A stretch of 64,000 bases of DNA from Paenibacillus xylanilyticus. Lineage in GTDB: Bacteria > Bacillota > Bacilli > Paenibacillales > Paenibacillaceae. The DNA is taken from contig NZ_CP044310.1 in the NCBI RefSeq assembly GCF_009664365.1, forward strand, positions 5,147,501 to 5,211,500. The letters run 5' to 3'. A program made the position numbers and the translations under genes. The notes below the pieces were generated by a model, which was not told the origin of the DNA, did not search any database, and saw nothing but the letters and a program-made list of their open reading frames with translations. Below are positions 9,143 to 17,640 of this stretch, piece by piece; within the stretch, counting starts at the first letter, position 1, and each line of letters starts with the position of its first letter.

Positions 9143-9880
9143 CTATATTCCACACGGCATTCTAAATTGTATAAACGTGTCTTCAGACGGAAGCTGCTCC
9201 GTTCTGACTTTTTTTCCTTTGAGTACGGCATTAAGCTGCCGTAATGTTTCCGGATCGGGTGTTTGATCCCCGTCCAGCCGAACAACCACATCCCCATGGT
9301 CTTGTCCGAAGTTCAAGGTCAGTTTGCGAACCTCTCCCCAAGACGACCGGCCGCCACCGTATTGATAGGCTCTGATTGCATCTGCAATTGCGCCCGTAAG
9401 CGACTCGCCATCCTCGGGAGAGATCAGAGCACTAAGCTGCAATTCTTCCTCGACTTCCACATGCAATTCCAGAGCGGCGCCACTGGCACGAAAAGACTGG
9501 AGATAAAAAACGAGTGAGGGAATGCCTAATTTGGAAATCCGACTTTCCTCGGTTACCCGTTCTTTTATTCTTTCCACACATTGCACGGATTTATCAAGTT
9601 TGCCCAGCCGAAGATATCCATATAACACCTGAAGATCGTTCATCCAATCATGCCGATGATGATTTAGTGATGCAATTGCTGTCTTTTCCATAGATTGTAT
9701 GATGGTTCTGCGTTCCGCTTCCGCCTGTCTCTTCATCACATTCATTGAAACAAAGATTACGGCCACGGACCACAATGCGCATACAGCACTCGAAATGGCT
9801 GCCGGATACAGCACAACGAAAACCAAAGGAATCAGAAGTGAACATGCCGCAATCCACGGCACTCTTTTCCAAGATTTCAT
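9143..9880 (-). CDS. spo0B: Spo0B-type sporulation phosphotransferase with N-terminal membrane segments
   Basis: Probable Spo0B, which carries phosphate from Spo0F to Spo0A in the sporulation phosphorelay. The phospho-acceptor region NHHRHDWMNDLQVLYGYLRLG is kept, with the active histidine predicted at His77 (RHDWMN). The C-terminal half resembles a degenerate kinase ATP-binding fold. At 245 residues it is longer than the B. subtilis protein (about 190). The extra N-terminus has two hydrophobic stretches (about 9-26 and 28-47), so it is predicted to be membrane anchored. Position between rpmA and obg supports the call. A sensor kinase of the SpoOB_a family is the alternative. Confidence 0.85.
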   Translation of the reverse strand: MKSWKRVPWIAACSLLIPLVFVVLYPAAISSAVCALWSVAVIFVSMNVMKRQAEAERRTIIQSMEKTAIASLNHHRHDWMNDLQVLYGYLRLGKLDKSVQCVERIKERVTEESRISKLGIPSLVFYLQSFRASGAALELHVEVEEELQLSALISPEDGESLTGAIADAIRAYQYGGGRSSWGEVRKLTLNFGQDHGDVVVRLDGDQTPDPETLRQLNAVLKGKKVRTEQLPSEDTFIQFRMPCGI

Positions 9881-9991
9881 GGCTTCTCCCCGTTCTACAA
9901 AACTCGGTTGGTTTTAAACCCCACCGTAACCAAGTATAACATGTCTTTTCTGCCAGTTCATTATCGAAAACATCTATACCATCCTAAATAC

Positions 9992-10022
9992 AAAGAGCCT
10001 CCGGCAAAATTGCCGAAGGCTC
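9992..10022 (-). terminator. Terminator after rpmA
   Basis: A 12-bp inverted repeat, GAGCCTTCGGCA/TGCCGGAGGCTC with an AATTT-type loop, is followed by CTTTG on the minus strand. It lies 20 bp downstream of rpmA. The T-run is weak, so read-through into spo0B is possible. Confidence 0.65.
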
Positions 10023-10041
10023 CTTAGGCGGAATGCCGATA

Positions 10042-10353
10042 TTATGCTTTTACTGCAGCTGCTACTGGAGCAACGTCCACAGGGTAGATGCTTACTTTTT
10101 TGCGATCGCGTCCCCAACGTTCGAATTTCACAACGCCGTCCACTTTCGCAAACAAAGTGTCATCTTTACCGATACCCACGTTCGTACCTGGGTGAATTTT
10201 TGTTCCGCGTTGGCGAACAAGAATGCTACCACCAGTTACTGTTTGACCGTCAGCACGCTTAACGCCAAGGCGTTGTGCTCTACTGTCACGACCGTTCTTC
10301 GTGGAACCTACACCTTTTTTCGATGCGAATAACTGAAGATTTAATTTCAACAT
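10042..10353 (-). CDS. rpmA: 50S ribosomal protein L27 (with cleavable N-terminal extension)
   Basis: Ribosomal protein L27, whose N-terminus reaches the peptidyl transferase centre. The 103-residue precursor begins MLKLNLQLF followed by ASKKGVGSTKNGRDS. In Firmicutes this nine-residue extension is removed by the Prp protease after the LQ(L/F)F motif, exposing the mature Ala-Ser-Lys-Lys start. The prp gene is immediately upstream, the usual rplU-prp-rpmA order. A strong GAAGGAGG ribosome binding site precedes the ATG. Confidence 0.97.
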   Translation of the reverse strand: MLKLNLQLFASKKGVGSTKNGRDSRAQRLGVKRADGQTVTGGSILVRQRGTKIHPGTNVGIGKDDTLFAKVDGVVKFERWGRDRKKVSIYPVDVAPVAAAVKA

Positions 10354-10376
10354 GATTGGTTGTCCTCCTTCTTTAC

Positions 10377-10706
10377 TTATTTGAGTTGCTCTATCTTAAT
10401 ATACTTCCCGTATGACTCTGCAATATCAGTGAGCATAAGAACCATAGATTCGAGCAGCAATTGCACCTGGGACCAAGTTCCGTCTCTCTCCAGCACTGGC
10501 AAAGAAGCGCTTAAAAAGCCATTCTTCATTTTGGCATCCATTTCGACACCCGTCAATGCTTCGATCGAATTCACTGTACCCACTGTAACAGCGGATACCC
10601 CGGCACATACGATATCTTCTCCCCGCTTGGCATAATTGGCATGCCCTTTGATGGAAAAGCGATCGATGCTCTCGTCATCGTTACGAAAGATTTGAACGAT
10701 AATCAC
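10377..10706 (-). CDS. prp: Ribosomal-processing cysteine protease Prp
   Basis: A 109-residue cysteine protease that removes the N-terminal extension of L27. The catalytic dyad is visible as His22 (KGHANYA) and Cys34 (DIVCAGVSA), the same numbering as in the characterised Staphylococcus protein. It starts at GTG (10706) with AGAGGGTG upstream, 13 bp after rplU, and lies between rplU and rpmA as in other Firmicutes (B. subtilis ysxB). Confidence 0.95.
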   Translation of the reverse strand: MIIVQIFRNDDESIDRFSIKGHANYAKRGEDIVCAGVSAVTVGTVNSIEALTGVEMDAKMKNGFLSASLPVLERDGTWSQVQLLLESMVLMLTDIAESYGKYIKIEQLK

Positions 10707-10719
10707 TTATCGCACCCTC

Positions 10720-11031
10720 TTACGCTTGGATTTTCTCAATAGTTACTTTAGTGTACGGTTGACGGTGACCTTGCTTCACATGGTAGTTCTTTTTCGGTTT
10801 GTATTTGTATACAACAACCTTTTGACCTTTGCCATGTTTCTCCACTTTAGCCGTTACAGTAGCTCCGGAAACCAATGGTGTACCTGCTGTCAAACCTTGA
10901 TCGTTAGATACAGCCAGGACACGGTCGAACGTTACGCTTTCGCCATCGTTCGCAGTCAATTTCTCGATGAACAGAACATCGCCCTCTTGGACTTTGTACT
11001 GTTTGCCGCCTGTTTCAATAATTGCGTACAT
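10720..11031 (-). CDS. rplU: 50S ribosomal protein L21
   Basis: L21, a 23S rRNA-binding protein of the large subunit. The length of 103 residues is normal. The family signature is present: MYAIIETGGKQYKVQEGD at the start, and the basic KYKPKKNYHVKQGHRQPYT near the C-terminus. It is the first gene of the rplU-prp-rpmA operon, with AGGAGGTG before the ATG and a structured 5' leader and promoter upstream. Confidence 0.98.
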   Translation of the reverse strand: MYAIIETGGKQYKVQEGDVLFIEKLTANDGESVTFDRVLAVSNDQGLTAGTPLVSGATVTAKVEKHGKGQKVVVYKYKPKKNYHVKQGHRQPYTKVTIEKIQA

Positions 11032-11034
11032 TTG

Positions 11035-11155
11035 CCTTGCACCTCCTCATGTCTCAGACTCGCCCGGTCTCAGGTGACAGCCTCCTTGCGGAGCTGTTCT
11101 TGTACCCGTCCAGTGCGGTTACAGCATGTGCAAGACCAATAGGCTAAACACATAC
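11035..11155 (-). ncRNA. Probable L21 leader (rplU 5' UTR regulatory RNA)
   Basis: About 120 nt of transcribed leader separates the promoter from rplU. It contains several complementary segments, for example CAGCTCCGCAAGGAGGCTG and a CTCAGAC/GTCTGAG-type pairing near the ribosome binding site. Firmicute rplU operons usually carry an L21 leader that mediates autogenous control. The position and the ACCGC...GACGGGTAC segment fit, but the fold was judged by eye; an Infernal scan with RF00559 would decide. Confidence 0.55.
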
Positions 11156-11161
11156 CTGATG

Positions 11162-11190
11162 ATTATATCATCATCGCGAGCAAAAATCAA
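11162..11190 (-). promoter_or_regulatory. SigmaA-type promoter of rplU-prp-rpmA
   Basis: On the minus strand, TTGATT is separated by exactly 17 nt from a perfect TATAAT. The -35 box overlaps the 3' end of the upstream RNase gene. It lies about 130 bp before the rplU start, just upstream of the leader RNA. Confidence 0.75.
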
Positions 11191-12437
11191 TGCAATGGTG
11201 AAATATATCTTTTACCTGTCCCGTGACAAGAAGAACAGGGCTCCACATAAGGAAGTGTACTTTCTTCCCGGACTTTTTTACGTGTAAGTTCAAGCAGACC
11301 CAGCTTGGTCCAGCCCATGACAAAAGCCTTGGTTCGATCTTTTTTGAGTTCAGCCTCCAGCGCTGCAGCAACTTCCTGCCGATTGGTTGCTTCCTCCATA
11401 TCGATAAAGTCCACAATGATCATGCCACCAATGTCCCGCAAACGCATTAAACGTGCAATTTCGATGGCTGCCTGCATATTGGTTTCCGTTACGGTTTCTT
11501 CCAGACTATCCCCGCCGCCTCCGGTGAATTTGCCTGTATTAACGTCCACCACGGTAAGTGCCTCTGTATGATCGATGACGATGTAACCTCCGCCGGGGAG
11601 CCATACTTTGCGTGCAAAATCCTTATTGAGCTGCTCTTGAACGCCATACGCAGCAAAGATGGACTCTGCGCCCCGGTAAACCTGTACCTTCGGCTGATGA
11701 CCCGGACAGATCTCCTCCAGTAAAGCCCTCACCTCCCGGGCTTGTCCTTCACTGTCTGTAATAACCTCATCGCTGCCTGGAGTATACACATCCCGAATAA
11801 TTCGCTGAACCATGCTGTGATCCCGATGCAACAGGCTCGGTGAAGGCAAACTGTCAGCTTTTTCGCATATCAAACGCCACTGCTCACGCAACGATTCCAA
11901 GTCAGCCTCTATGGCCTCACGCTGCTCTTCTGCGGATACGGTTCGAATGATCAGCCCTTCCTCCCCACGTCTGAGCTGATCTCCCAATGCCTTAAGACGG
12001 GAGCGATCCCCTTCACGGGCAATCTTCTTCGAGACGGCTATGTAGTCCGCTATCGGCATGTAGACAAGCCATCGGCCCGGTAGTGAGTAGTGTGTCGTCA
12101 CCCGGGCTCCTTTGCTTCCTACCGGCTCTTTTAGAACCTGAACGATGACATCCTGACCTGGACGAAGCAATTCGGAGATTGAAGGTTTCACCTTGGGTTG
12201 TTTCTCCAAATGAGGGTGCAGGACATCATCCACATATAGAAAGGCATTTTTTTTCTGACCTATATCCACAAAAGCAGCCTGCATACCCGGCAGCACGTTG
12301 ACGACCCGTCCTTTGAAAAACGAACCAAGCAGTCCGCGTTCGCGTGTACGTTCTGCTGTAAATTCCACAGCTTTGCCTTCTTCCAGAAGCGCCATTTGCA
12401 TGAGGTTGTGTTCATTATGTACGATCATTTGTTTCAT
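11187..12437 (-). CDS. rng: Ribonuclease E/G family protein
   Basis: A 416-residue endoribonuclease of the RNase E/G family, acting on single-stranded RNA in rRNA maturation and mRNA decay. An S1-like RNA-binding region lies near residues 30-120 (GSFFKGRVVNVLPGMQAAFVDIG). The two catalytic aspartate segments are VVDVNTGKFTGG and IIVDFIDME. A CSSCHGTGKR zinc-link-like motif stands near the C-terminus. The RNase E scaffold domain is absent. The start is ATG 12437 with AGAGGTC upstream; an in-frame codon 21 bp earlier lacks a ribosome binding site. B. subtilis has no RNase E/G, so this is a difference from that synteny block. Confidence 0.92.
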   Translation of the reverse strand: MKQMIVHNEHNLMQMALLEEGKAVEFTAERTRERGLLGSFFKGRVVNVLPGMQAAFVDIGQKKNAFLYVDDVLHPHLEKQPKVKPSISELLRPGQDVIVQVLKEPVGSKGARVTTHYSLPGRWLVYMPIADYIAVSKKIAREGDRSRLKALGDQLRRGEEGLIIRTVSAEEQREAIEADLESLREQWRLICEKADSLPSPSLLHRDHSMVQRIIRDVYTPGSDEVITDSEGQAREVRALLEEICPGHQPKVQVYRGAESIFAAYGVQEQLNKDFARKVWLPGGGYIVIDHTEALTVVDVNTGKFTGGGGDSLEETVTETNMQAAIEIARLMRLRDIGGMIIVDFIDMEEATNRQEVAAALEAELKKDRTKAFVMGWTKLGLLELTRKKVREESTLPYVEPCSSCHGTGKRYISPLH

Positions 12438-12543
12438 GGCTTGACCTCTAGAAGACAATTCAATTCATCCACATCCATTCTGTGTCTTTGCAATTCTCAA
12501 TGTATATGTATTACCCCAAATCGGGACGAGTTCAACAACCATA

Positions 12544-13410
12544 TTACAGTTTATCTGTGTTCTGCTTGAAATAGGAACCGATAATTCGCTGTTCAGGCAA
12601 AACGGCCATAATTCGTCCCTGTCTGTTCATCACATATACCATATGATATTTCTCTCTCTTTAATAGACGCAGAATAGTGTCCAAAGGTTTCGCCGGAAAT
12701 GAGATTATCGGCTGTGCCAAACTGCCTGTAGCCGCATGATGGGCAAATGCACCTTCCCGATTCATCAAAAAGCGGATAAAGCGATATGGTACGTTTCGAT
12801 AATCGGTCACGTTGGAATAGAACAGAAAGAGACCAATGAGCAAGATATTCAGCGGGAGCCCGTAGTCTCCAGTGATCCATTTGCTGATGGCAAACAGAAT
12901 AACACCTGTACTGCATAGGATGCTAATCCGATAGGTCCACATTAATGTCGTATAGTAAGGAGCAATCAGACTGACGAGTGCCTGTACAATTTTACCGCCA
13001 TCCAGCGGAAGTACGGGCAGCAGATTAAACAGCGCAATCAGTAGATTCCCTTGGATAATGTACGCCAAGAATACGGGATCTCCGAGGTTGGCGTACTGCA
13101 GGAGCATGGTGATCCCAACCATCAATATGTTTTGCAGAGGACCGGCCAGCGCAATGATAATTTCCCGCCCAGCCGTAAGCCGGCCCCCGTCTTCAATAAC
13201 AGCCACACCGCCAAACGGAAGCATCTGAATTGACAGGACACGGTAGCCCAGAAGGGCTGCCGCCGCAGCATGTCCACATTCATGAATAAATACGATCGCA
13301 AACAGGGTGATGAGTTCTATGAAATGTCCTGTAGCCAAGGAAGCCAGCATAATAATGACAAAAAACGGATGAAGCGAAATGCGTACACCCCACAACCTAA
13401 TCAAGGGCAA
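12544..13410 (-). CDS. spoIVFB: Pro-sigmaK processing intramembrane protease SpoIVFB
   Basis: Site-2-type M50 metalloprotease of the outer forespore membrane that cleaves pro-sigmaK late in sporulation. The 288-residue protein has several hydrophobic segments, the zinc motif HECGH (residues 44-48 region, FIHECGHAAA) and the third ligand in NLLPVLPLDGGK (Asp138). A C-terminal CBS-like domain follows. It overlaps spoIVFA by 14 bp, the conserved spoIVFA-spoIVFB pair. The position of HE..H and of the aspartate matches the B. subtilis protein. Confidence 0.94.
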   Translation of the reverse strand: MPLIRLWGVRISLHPFFVIIMLASLATGHFIELITLFAIVFIHECGHAAAAALLGYRVLSIQMLPFGGVAVIEDGGRLTAGREIIIALAGPLQNILMVGITMLLQYANLGDPVFLAYIIQGNLLIALFNLLPVLPLDGGKIVQALVSLIAPYYTTLMWTYRISILCSTGVILFAISKWITGDYGLPLNILLIGLFLFYSNVTDYRNVPYRFIRFLMNREGAFAHHAATGSLAQPIISFPAKPLDTILRLLKREKYHMVYVMNRQGRIMAVLPEQRIIGSYFKQNTDKL

Positions 13411-14275
13411 CCACTTCCGCAGGATCTACATACTCTTCGCCCTCTTTTACTGCAAAGTACAGCGTGGCAGGTTGTTCTCCGCCTGTGGACTTGAGGCTGC
13501 CAACGACATTTCCGGCCTCCACCCAGTCATTCACTTCGACTTCACTCTCGTTCAGTCGGCCATATATCGCAGTCAAGCTGCCTGTATGCTGGATGACTAC
13601 GGTTATCCCATTCTCTGCATCACCAAGAACTTGCAAAACTCGTCCTGCATCCGAACTGACCACCTGTACAAATCCAGTTCCTTCTGCTTCGGGGACGATC
13701 TCTATGCCCTTCATGCTCAGCGCAAATGGTTGAACGATTGTCCCAGAGAGCGGTTTACCCAGCAGTGATCTAACCCCCGAACCATTAACTGCATCTGTGG
13801 AGTGGCCCAGCACGGGCAGGAAAGACGGCGTTCCGCCGAAGTGCCGTTCATACCAGAGAGCAGCTGAGGCAAAGTCCATGTCCCGATGCAGCGCATCTGC
13901 AATTACCGTTTTGGGTGAAGATGCCCATGACGCATTGAGTTGAAACAGTCCCCATACCGCACCAAAAACCAATGCACTGACTACGGTTCGACGCACCAAT
14001 GATTTCACCAGGTTAAAACGTGTATGGCCACCTGAACCGTAATGTCCGTTCTCTTTTTTCCACAGCCATTCAGGATCCCTTTCCTGTTCTGCCAGTAGTG
14101 ATCCAACATGTCTTGTCTGATCCTGTATATCAAAAGAAGAAGTAGGTCTCGGGCTCTCGGCAATCTTCTTGCTGGGCCCCGGGTTCGCTTCCTGCATTAT
14201 CTCCATCGCCGCGCCATCCAGCAACCGCCGTATCCGTTCTTCTCTTCTTTGCTTGATTCGAAGTTTCGTATTCAT
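13397..14275 (-). CDS. spoIVFA: Stage IV sporulation protein FA (M23-like)
   Basis: Regulator that holds SpoIVFB and its inhibitor BofA in one membrane complex and is cleaved during activation. The protein has 292 residues. A basic N-terminal region precedes one membrane segment (TVVSALVFGAVWGLFQL). A C-terminal M23/LytM-like domain ends it (VVIQHTGSLTAIYGRL...VNDWVEAGNVVG). The M23 zinc ligands look incomplete, as in other SpoIVFA proteins, so it is probably a binding module rather than an enzyme. GGGAGG seven nt before ATG 14275 sets the start; the frame is open 36 codons further upstream without a ribosome binding site. Confidence 0.88.
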   Translation of the reverse strand: MNTKLRIKQRREERIRRLLDGAAMEIMQEANPGPSKKIAESPRPTSSFDIQDQTRHVGSLLAEQERDPEWLWKKENGHYGSGGHTRFNLVKSLVRRTVVSALVFGAVWGLFQLNASWASSPKTVIADALHRDMDFASAALWYERHFGGTPSFLPVLGHSTDAVNGSGVRSLLGKPLSGTIVQPFALSMKGIEIVPEAEGTGFVQVVSSDAGRVLQVLGDAENGITVVIQHTGSLTAIYGRLNESEVEVNDWVEAGNVVGSLKSTGGEQPATLYFAVKEGEEYVDPAEVVALD

Positions 14276-14361
14276 GGTATATCCTCCCGCCGAGGCTTGT
14301 TTAATACATCCTATGAAGAGCTCTTTCATAATATGAACAAGCTTCCGGGTCAAAGCAAAAT

Positions 14362-14399
14362 AACTCCACCCAGGTGAGATCAACCTGCCGAGTGGAGTT
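14362..14399 (-). terminator. Terminator-like hairpin after minCD
   Basis: Nested inverted repeats AACTCCAC/GTGGAGTT and GCAGGT/ACCTGG are followed by ATTTTG on the minus strand, about 110 bp after minD and before spoIVFA. The T-tract is short, so efficiency is uncertain. Confidence 0.55.
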
Positions 14400-14511
14400 T
14401 AATGTAGAGAAAAATGATAGGGGGTTCTGTGCTGAACGCATTAAAAAGGCCGGGCTGCAAAGGCCGCGGCGGTAAGTATTCATATCTATGAGGACGATTG
14501 TATTAACCCTT

Positions 14512-15306
14512 TTAACCCATACCAAAAAACTTTTTAAAGCGTGAGAATGCGCCCTTTTTCTGCTCTAACTGCATCAGTGGAACCGTATCTCCCAGAATGC
14601 GACGAGCAATGTTCCGATAGGCAATCGCTGCAAGCGAGTCTGGATTCATGACTGTAGGTTCTCCAGAGTTAGCCGCTTTGATGACAAGTTCATCATCTGG
14701 CACAATACCAATCAGATCAATATTGAGGACTTGCAAAATACCATCAATATCAAGCATATCGCCCGATTTGACCATGTTGTTCCGAATACGGTTTACAACC
14801 AGCTTCGGTGATTGAATATGCGAGCTCTCGAGTAGGCCGATGACCCGATCCGCATCACGTACAGCAGCGTTCTCCGGTGTAGTCACCACGATGGCCTGAT
14901 CTGCTCCAGCGACCGCATTTTTGAATCCCTGTTCAATCCCGGCAGGGCAATCGATAATGACATACTCAAAATCTTTTTTCAATTCCAGAATGATGTCCTT
15001 AACCTGTTCCGGAGATACAGAGTTTTTGTCTCTTGTTTGTGCTGCAGGCAGCATATACAATTCTTCGAAGCGTTTGTCTTTTACCAACGCCTGATTCAGA
15101 CGGCAACGCCCGTCTGCCACGTCACACAGATCATAAATGATCCGGTTCTCGAGTCCCATCACAACATCCAGATTGCGAAGGCCGATATCGGTATCTACCA
15201 GACAAACTTTTTTTCCGAGCAGCGCCAGCGCTGTTCCGATGTTTGCTGAGGTGGTTGTTTTACCAACGCCGCCTTTACCCGAAGTGATCACGATCGCCTC
15301 TCCCAT
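14512..15306 (-). CDS. minD: Septum site-determining ATPase MinD
   Basis: ParA/MinD ATPase that recruits MinC to the membrane to block polar septation. The 264-residue protein has the deviant Walker A KGGVGKTT (11-18), Walker B VIIDCPAGIE, and a C-terminal amphipathic membrane-targeting helix (FSRFKKFFGMG). The ATG is 3 bp after the minC stop with AAGGAG in the minC end. Gene order minC-minD after mreBCD is conserved in Bacillus. Confidence 0.97.
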   Translation of the reverse strand: MGEAIVITSGKGGVGKTTTSANIGTALALLGKKVCLVDTDIGLRNLDVVMGLENRIIYDLCDVADGRCRLNQALVKDKRFEELYMLPAAQTRDKNSVSPEQVKDIILELKKDFEYVIIDCPAGIEQGFKNAVAGADQAIVVTTPENAAVRDADRVIGLLESSHIQSPKLVVNRIRNNMVKSGDMLDIDGILQVLNIDLIGIVPDDELVIKAANSGEPTVMNPDSLAAIAYRNIARRILGDTVPLMQLEQKKGAFSRFKKFFGMG

Positions 15307-15309
15307 GAG

Positions 15310-15972
15310 CTACACTCCTTTAAACACATTAAAATCTCGGCGCAACCGAACGATATTGCTCATCTTGTCGATCTGCATCTGATTGTCCTGTAAATAAGCA
15401 AATTCCATCCCGGTATCCCGGCTCTCCCATTCATCAGGGGGACGGCTGATGATATCAGCGATTCGAAGCTGCGTCGGTGCAAATACCGATGCGGCAATGA
15501 TTGACTCGTCGTCCCCGCCGATCCCAGCGTGAGCCATGCCTCTGAGTGAACCCAAAACATATATATCTCCGGTACACGTCACCGTGCCCCCCGGATTGAT
15601 ATCCCCAAGAAACAGGAGATTCCCTTCGTGATGAAGCACTTGACCTGAACGCACCATGCCACACATCGTAACAATTGGCGGTGGCCCTTTAACCTCTGGT
15701 TTAAGGGCTGGTGAATCGATGGAGCGAATGAGCAGATTCCCTTTTTGCTTCAAAATGTCCAATATCGCTTCTTTTTGGTCCTCTGTCACTTCGCGGCTGC
15801 CCAGTTTGATATCCACATGAACAATCGGTCCGGTCAAAATATTTTGATGGCTGTGTTCCAGCTTATAGCGGAGCTCATAGAGCAATTCCTCGAATTCACA
15901 TTGATCGTCCAACAGGAAAACCAAGCCGTCTCGGATGCCTTTAATCGTTACGTGATTCGATTTTACCGTCAT
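15310..15972 (-). CDS. minC: Septum site-determining protein MinC
   Basis: Inhibitor of FtsZ polymerisation that works with MinD. The 220-residue protein has an N-terminal MinC_N domain (about 1-100: HVTIKGIRDGLVFLLDD). The C-terminal beta-helix domain contains the MinD-binding RSGQVLHHEGNLLFLGDINPGG segment and LGSLRGMAHAG. It lies 74 bp after mreD and 3 bp before minD. Confidence 0.95.
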   Translation of the reverse strand: MTVKSNHVTIKGIRDGLVFLLDDQCEFEELLYELRYKLEHSHQNILTGPIVHVDIKLGSREVTEDQKEAILDILKQKGNLLIRSIDSPALKPEVKGPPPIVTMCGMVRSGQVLHHEGNLLFLGDINPGGTVTCTGDIYVLGSLRGMAHAGIGGDDESIIAASVFAPTQLRIADIISRPPDEWESRDTGMEFAYLQDNQMQIDKMSNIVRLRRDFNVFKGV

Positions 15973-16046
15973 AAGCCTGTCCCTCCCATCTCATTACATT
16001 TCGTGCCCGGGCCTCGAAGTTCCTGCTTTTCACTCTATAAAATGTA

Positions 16047-16580
16047 TCAGGATGCTTCCTGCACCTTGCTCTTTCTTTTGCCGATACGCTCCAGCTGCTT
16101 ACGCAGCGGAGTATATATGATCAGAGCAAACACGAAATGAATGAACAGATTGGGAATCATATATTCAAGCAAAGCCCAGTCAAAGGTCACATGATTGAGG
16201 CGGAAGAGCTTATATAAAAAGAACAACATGGTGTCGTTAAGCAGACTCCCCAAAATTACGACTGTAACCATAACTGGAAGTGGTGCACGCGGTGCCTGGA
16301 ATATAAGTCCCATCATATAAGCAGATAACCCCATTGCAAATCCATAAGGTCCGATCATCTCTCCATAAAATACAACGTCATGAAGCAGTCCAAAAAAGAT
16401 GCCGAGCACCAGAGCAGTGTGGCGATGATAATATACAGCAATAAACAGAATGACGATATAAACCAAATTGGCCGAAATGCGCAGTTGCCATCCGGAAGGA
16501 ATAAGCAGTGGCAAAATCGTTCCTTCCGCGATGAACAGAACGAACAGCAACAGGAACAAGACTTGCTTGCGTGTCACCAT
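16047..16580 (-). CDS. mreD: Rod shape-determining membrane protein MreD
   Basis: Polytopic membrane subunit of the elongasome; about 177 residues, mostly hydrophobic with several predicted membrane spans. The mreC stop TAA shares bases with this ATG (16580). The next codon is GTG and sits at a better distance from AAGGAG (5 nt), so translation may begin at GTG 16577. Sequence is weakly conserved in the family. Identification comes from length, hydrophobicity and the fixed mreB-mreC-mreD-minC-minD order. Confidence 0.88.
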   Translation of the reverse strand: MVTRKQVLFLLLFVLFIAEGTILPLLIPSGWQLRISANLVYIVILFIAVYYHRHTALVLGIFFGLLHDVVFYGEMIGPYGFAMGLSAYMMGLIFQAPRAPLPVMVTVVILGSLLNDTMLFFLYKLFRLNHVTFDWALLEYMIPNLFIHFVFALIIYTPLRKQLERIGKRKSKVQEAS

Positions 16581-17455
16581 TACTCCTTCACCTCGGGAGG
16601 AATAACCACCATCAGCTCTTTCCAATCCAGGAAGCTTGCATAAGGTTCTATCGTTGCTGTACGCGTGAGTCCATATTCGCCAACTTCAATTTTCTTGACT
16701 TCCCCGATTCGCATGTACTTCGGAAAATTATTGATAATACCTGATGAGATAATTTCGTCACCTTTTTTGATATCAGACTCTTCCGAAATTTTGGTCATCT
16801 TGAACATGCCCGTCTTGGGATCAAAGCTCTCGATCATACCGAAAACCGTATCTTCCTTGCCCACCGCCGTTGCTGCGATGGCATTGGAGTTGGGATCGTT
16901 GGCATCCATCGAGGTTAGCAAATTCACCGTTGAGGTATAGGCACTAACGTGACTGATCACCCCAACCAGACCATCCTGGGAAGTGACGGCCATGCCTGGC
17001 TTGATATCCGCATTCTCCCCAATATCAATATTGATCGTTCTGCTATTGGGATCGGAATTGGCACTGATGACCTGTGCAATACGATATTCGTAGTTATACC
17101 GATTTCTCTGTTCAGCCGTAAATTTTAGCAAATCCTTATAACGATCATTGGTTTTTTCCATCTCGTTATACTTCAGTCGATCCCGGGTATAGTGCCCCAT
17201 CGCGATTCGCAGCTCTTCATTCTCTTGATATACCGCACGCATGTTCGCTACATCTTTGAAAAAGCCCGCTACAGCAGAAGCGGGCTTGTAAAATACGTAT
17301 TGTACAAATCCGACTGAATCCTTCAGGAATTTTTCCGGCCAGGATAGAGCGGTTCGCGGACCGAGCGTAAAGCCCATTAACGCGATAAATGTAACAAGGC
17401 CCACCAGCAAAACAAAAAGTCTTTTGTTGCCCAGCAGCTTAAACAGTTCGAACAC
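16580..17455 (-). CDS. mreC: Rod shape-determining protein MreC
   Basis: Bitopic protein that links MreB and the PBP/RodA machinery. The 291-residue protein has an N-terminal membrane segment (about 13-32, LFVLLVGLVTFIALMGFTLG), a coiled-coil stretch (about 75-110) and a C-terminal double beta-barrel (from about 120, RIAQVISANSDPNSRTINID; VTSQDGLVGVI). It overlaps mreD by one base of the stop codon. Confidence 0.95.
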   Translation of the reverse strand: MFELFKLLGNKRLFVLLVGLVTFIALMGFTLGPRTALSWPEKFLKDSVGFVQYVFYKPASAVAGFFKDVANMRAVYQENEELRIAMGHYTRDRLKYNEMEKTNDRYKDLLKFTAEQRNRYNYEYRIAQVISANSDPNSRTINIDIGENADIKPGMAVTSQDGLVGVISHVSAYTSTVNLLTSMDANDPNSNAIAATAVGKEDTVFGMIESFDPKTGMFKMTKISEESDIKKGDEIISSGIINNFPKYMRIGEVKKIEVGEYGLTRTATIEPYASFLDWKELMVVIPPEVKE

Positions 17456-17640
17456 CCTCTAACATCCATATTCTCTTCCGAGCTATGCCCGGCGGGGAGA
17501 CGTGCAGACTGATAGTCCCTTCGAGAATATTCGCTGATCTCCCCGGGTATGCGGGTAATAGCTCTCCCGGCTGAAGCCGGGTCCTCTTCGTTGGCAACTG
17601 ACGCTTAACTCAAACGTGACATTAAACGATAAGTGCCGGA

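Noticed and set aside
17456..17640. Regulatory RNA between mreC and mreB
   Set aside because: GC-rich inverted repeats (CCCGGCTGAAGCCGGG type) occur, but no known RNA family could be recognised and the gap is short.
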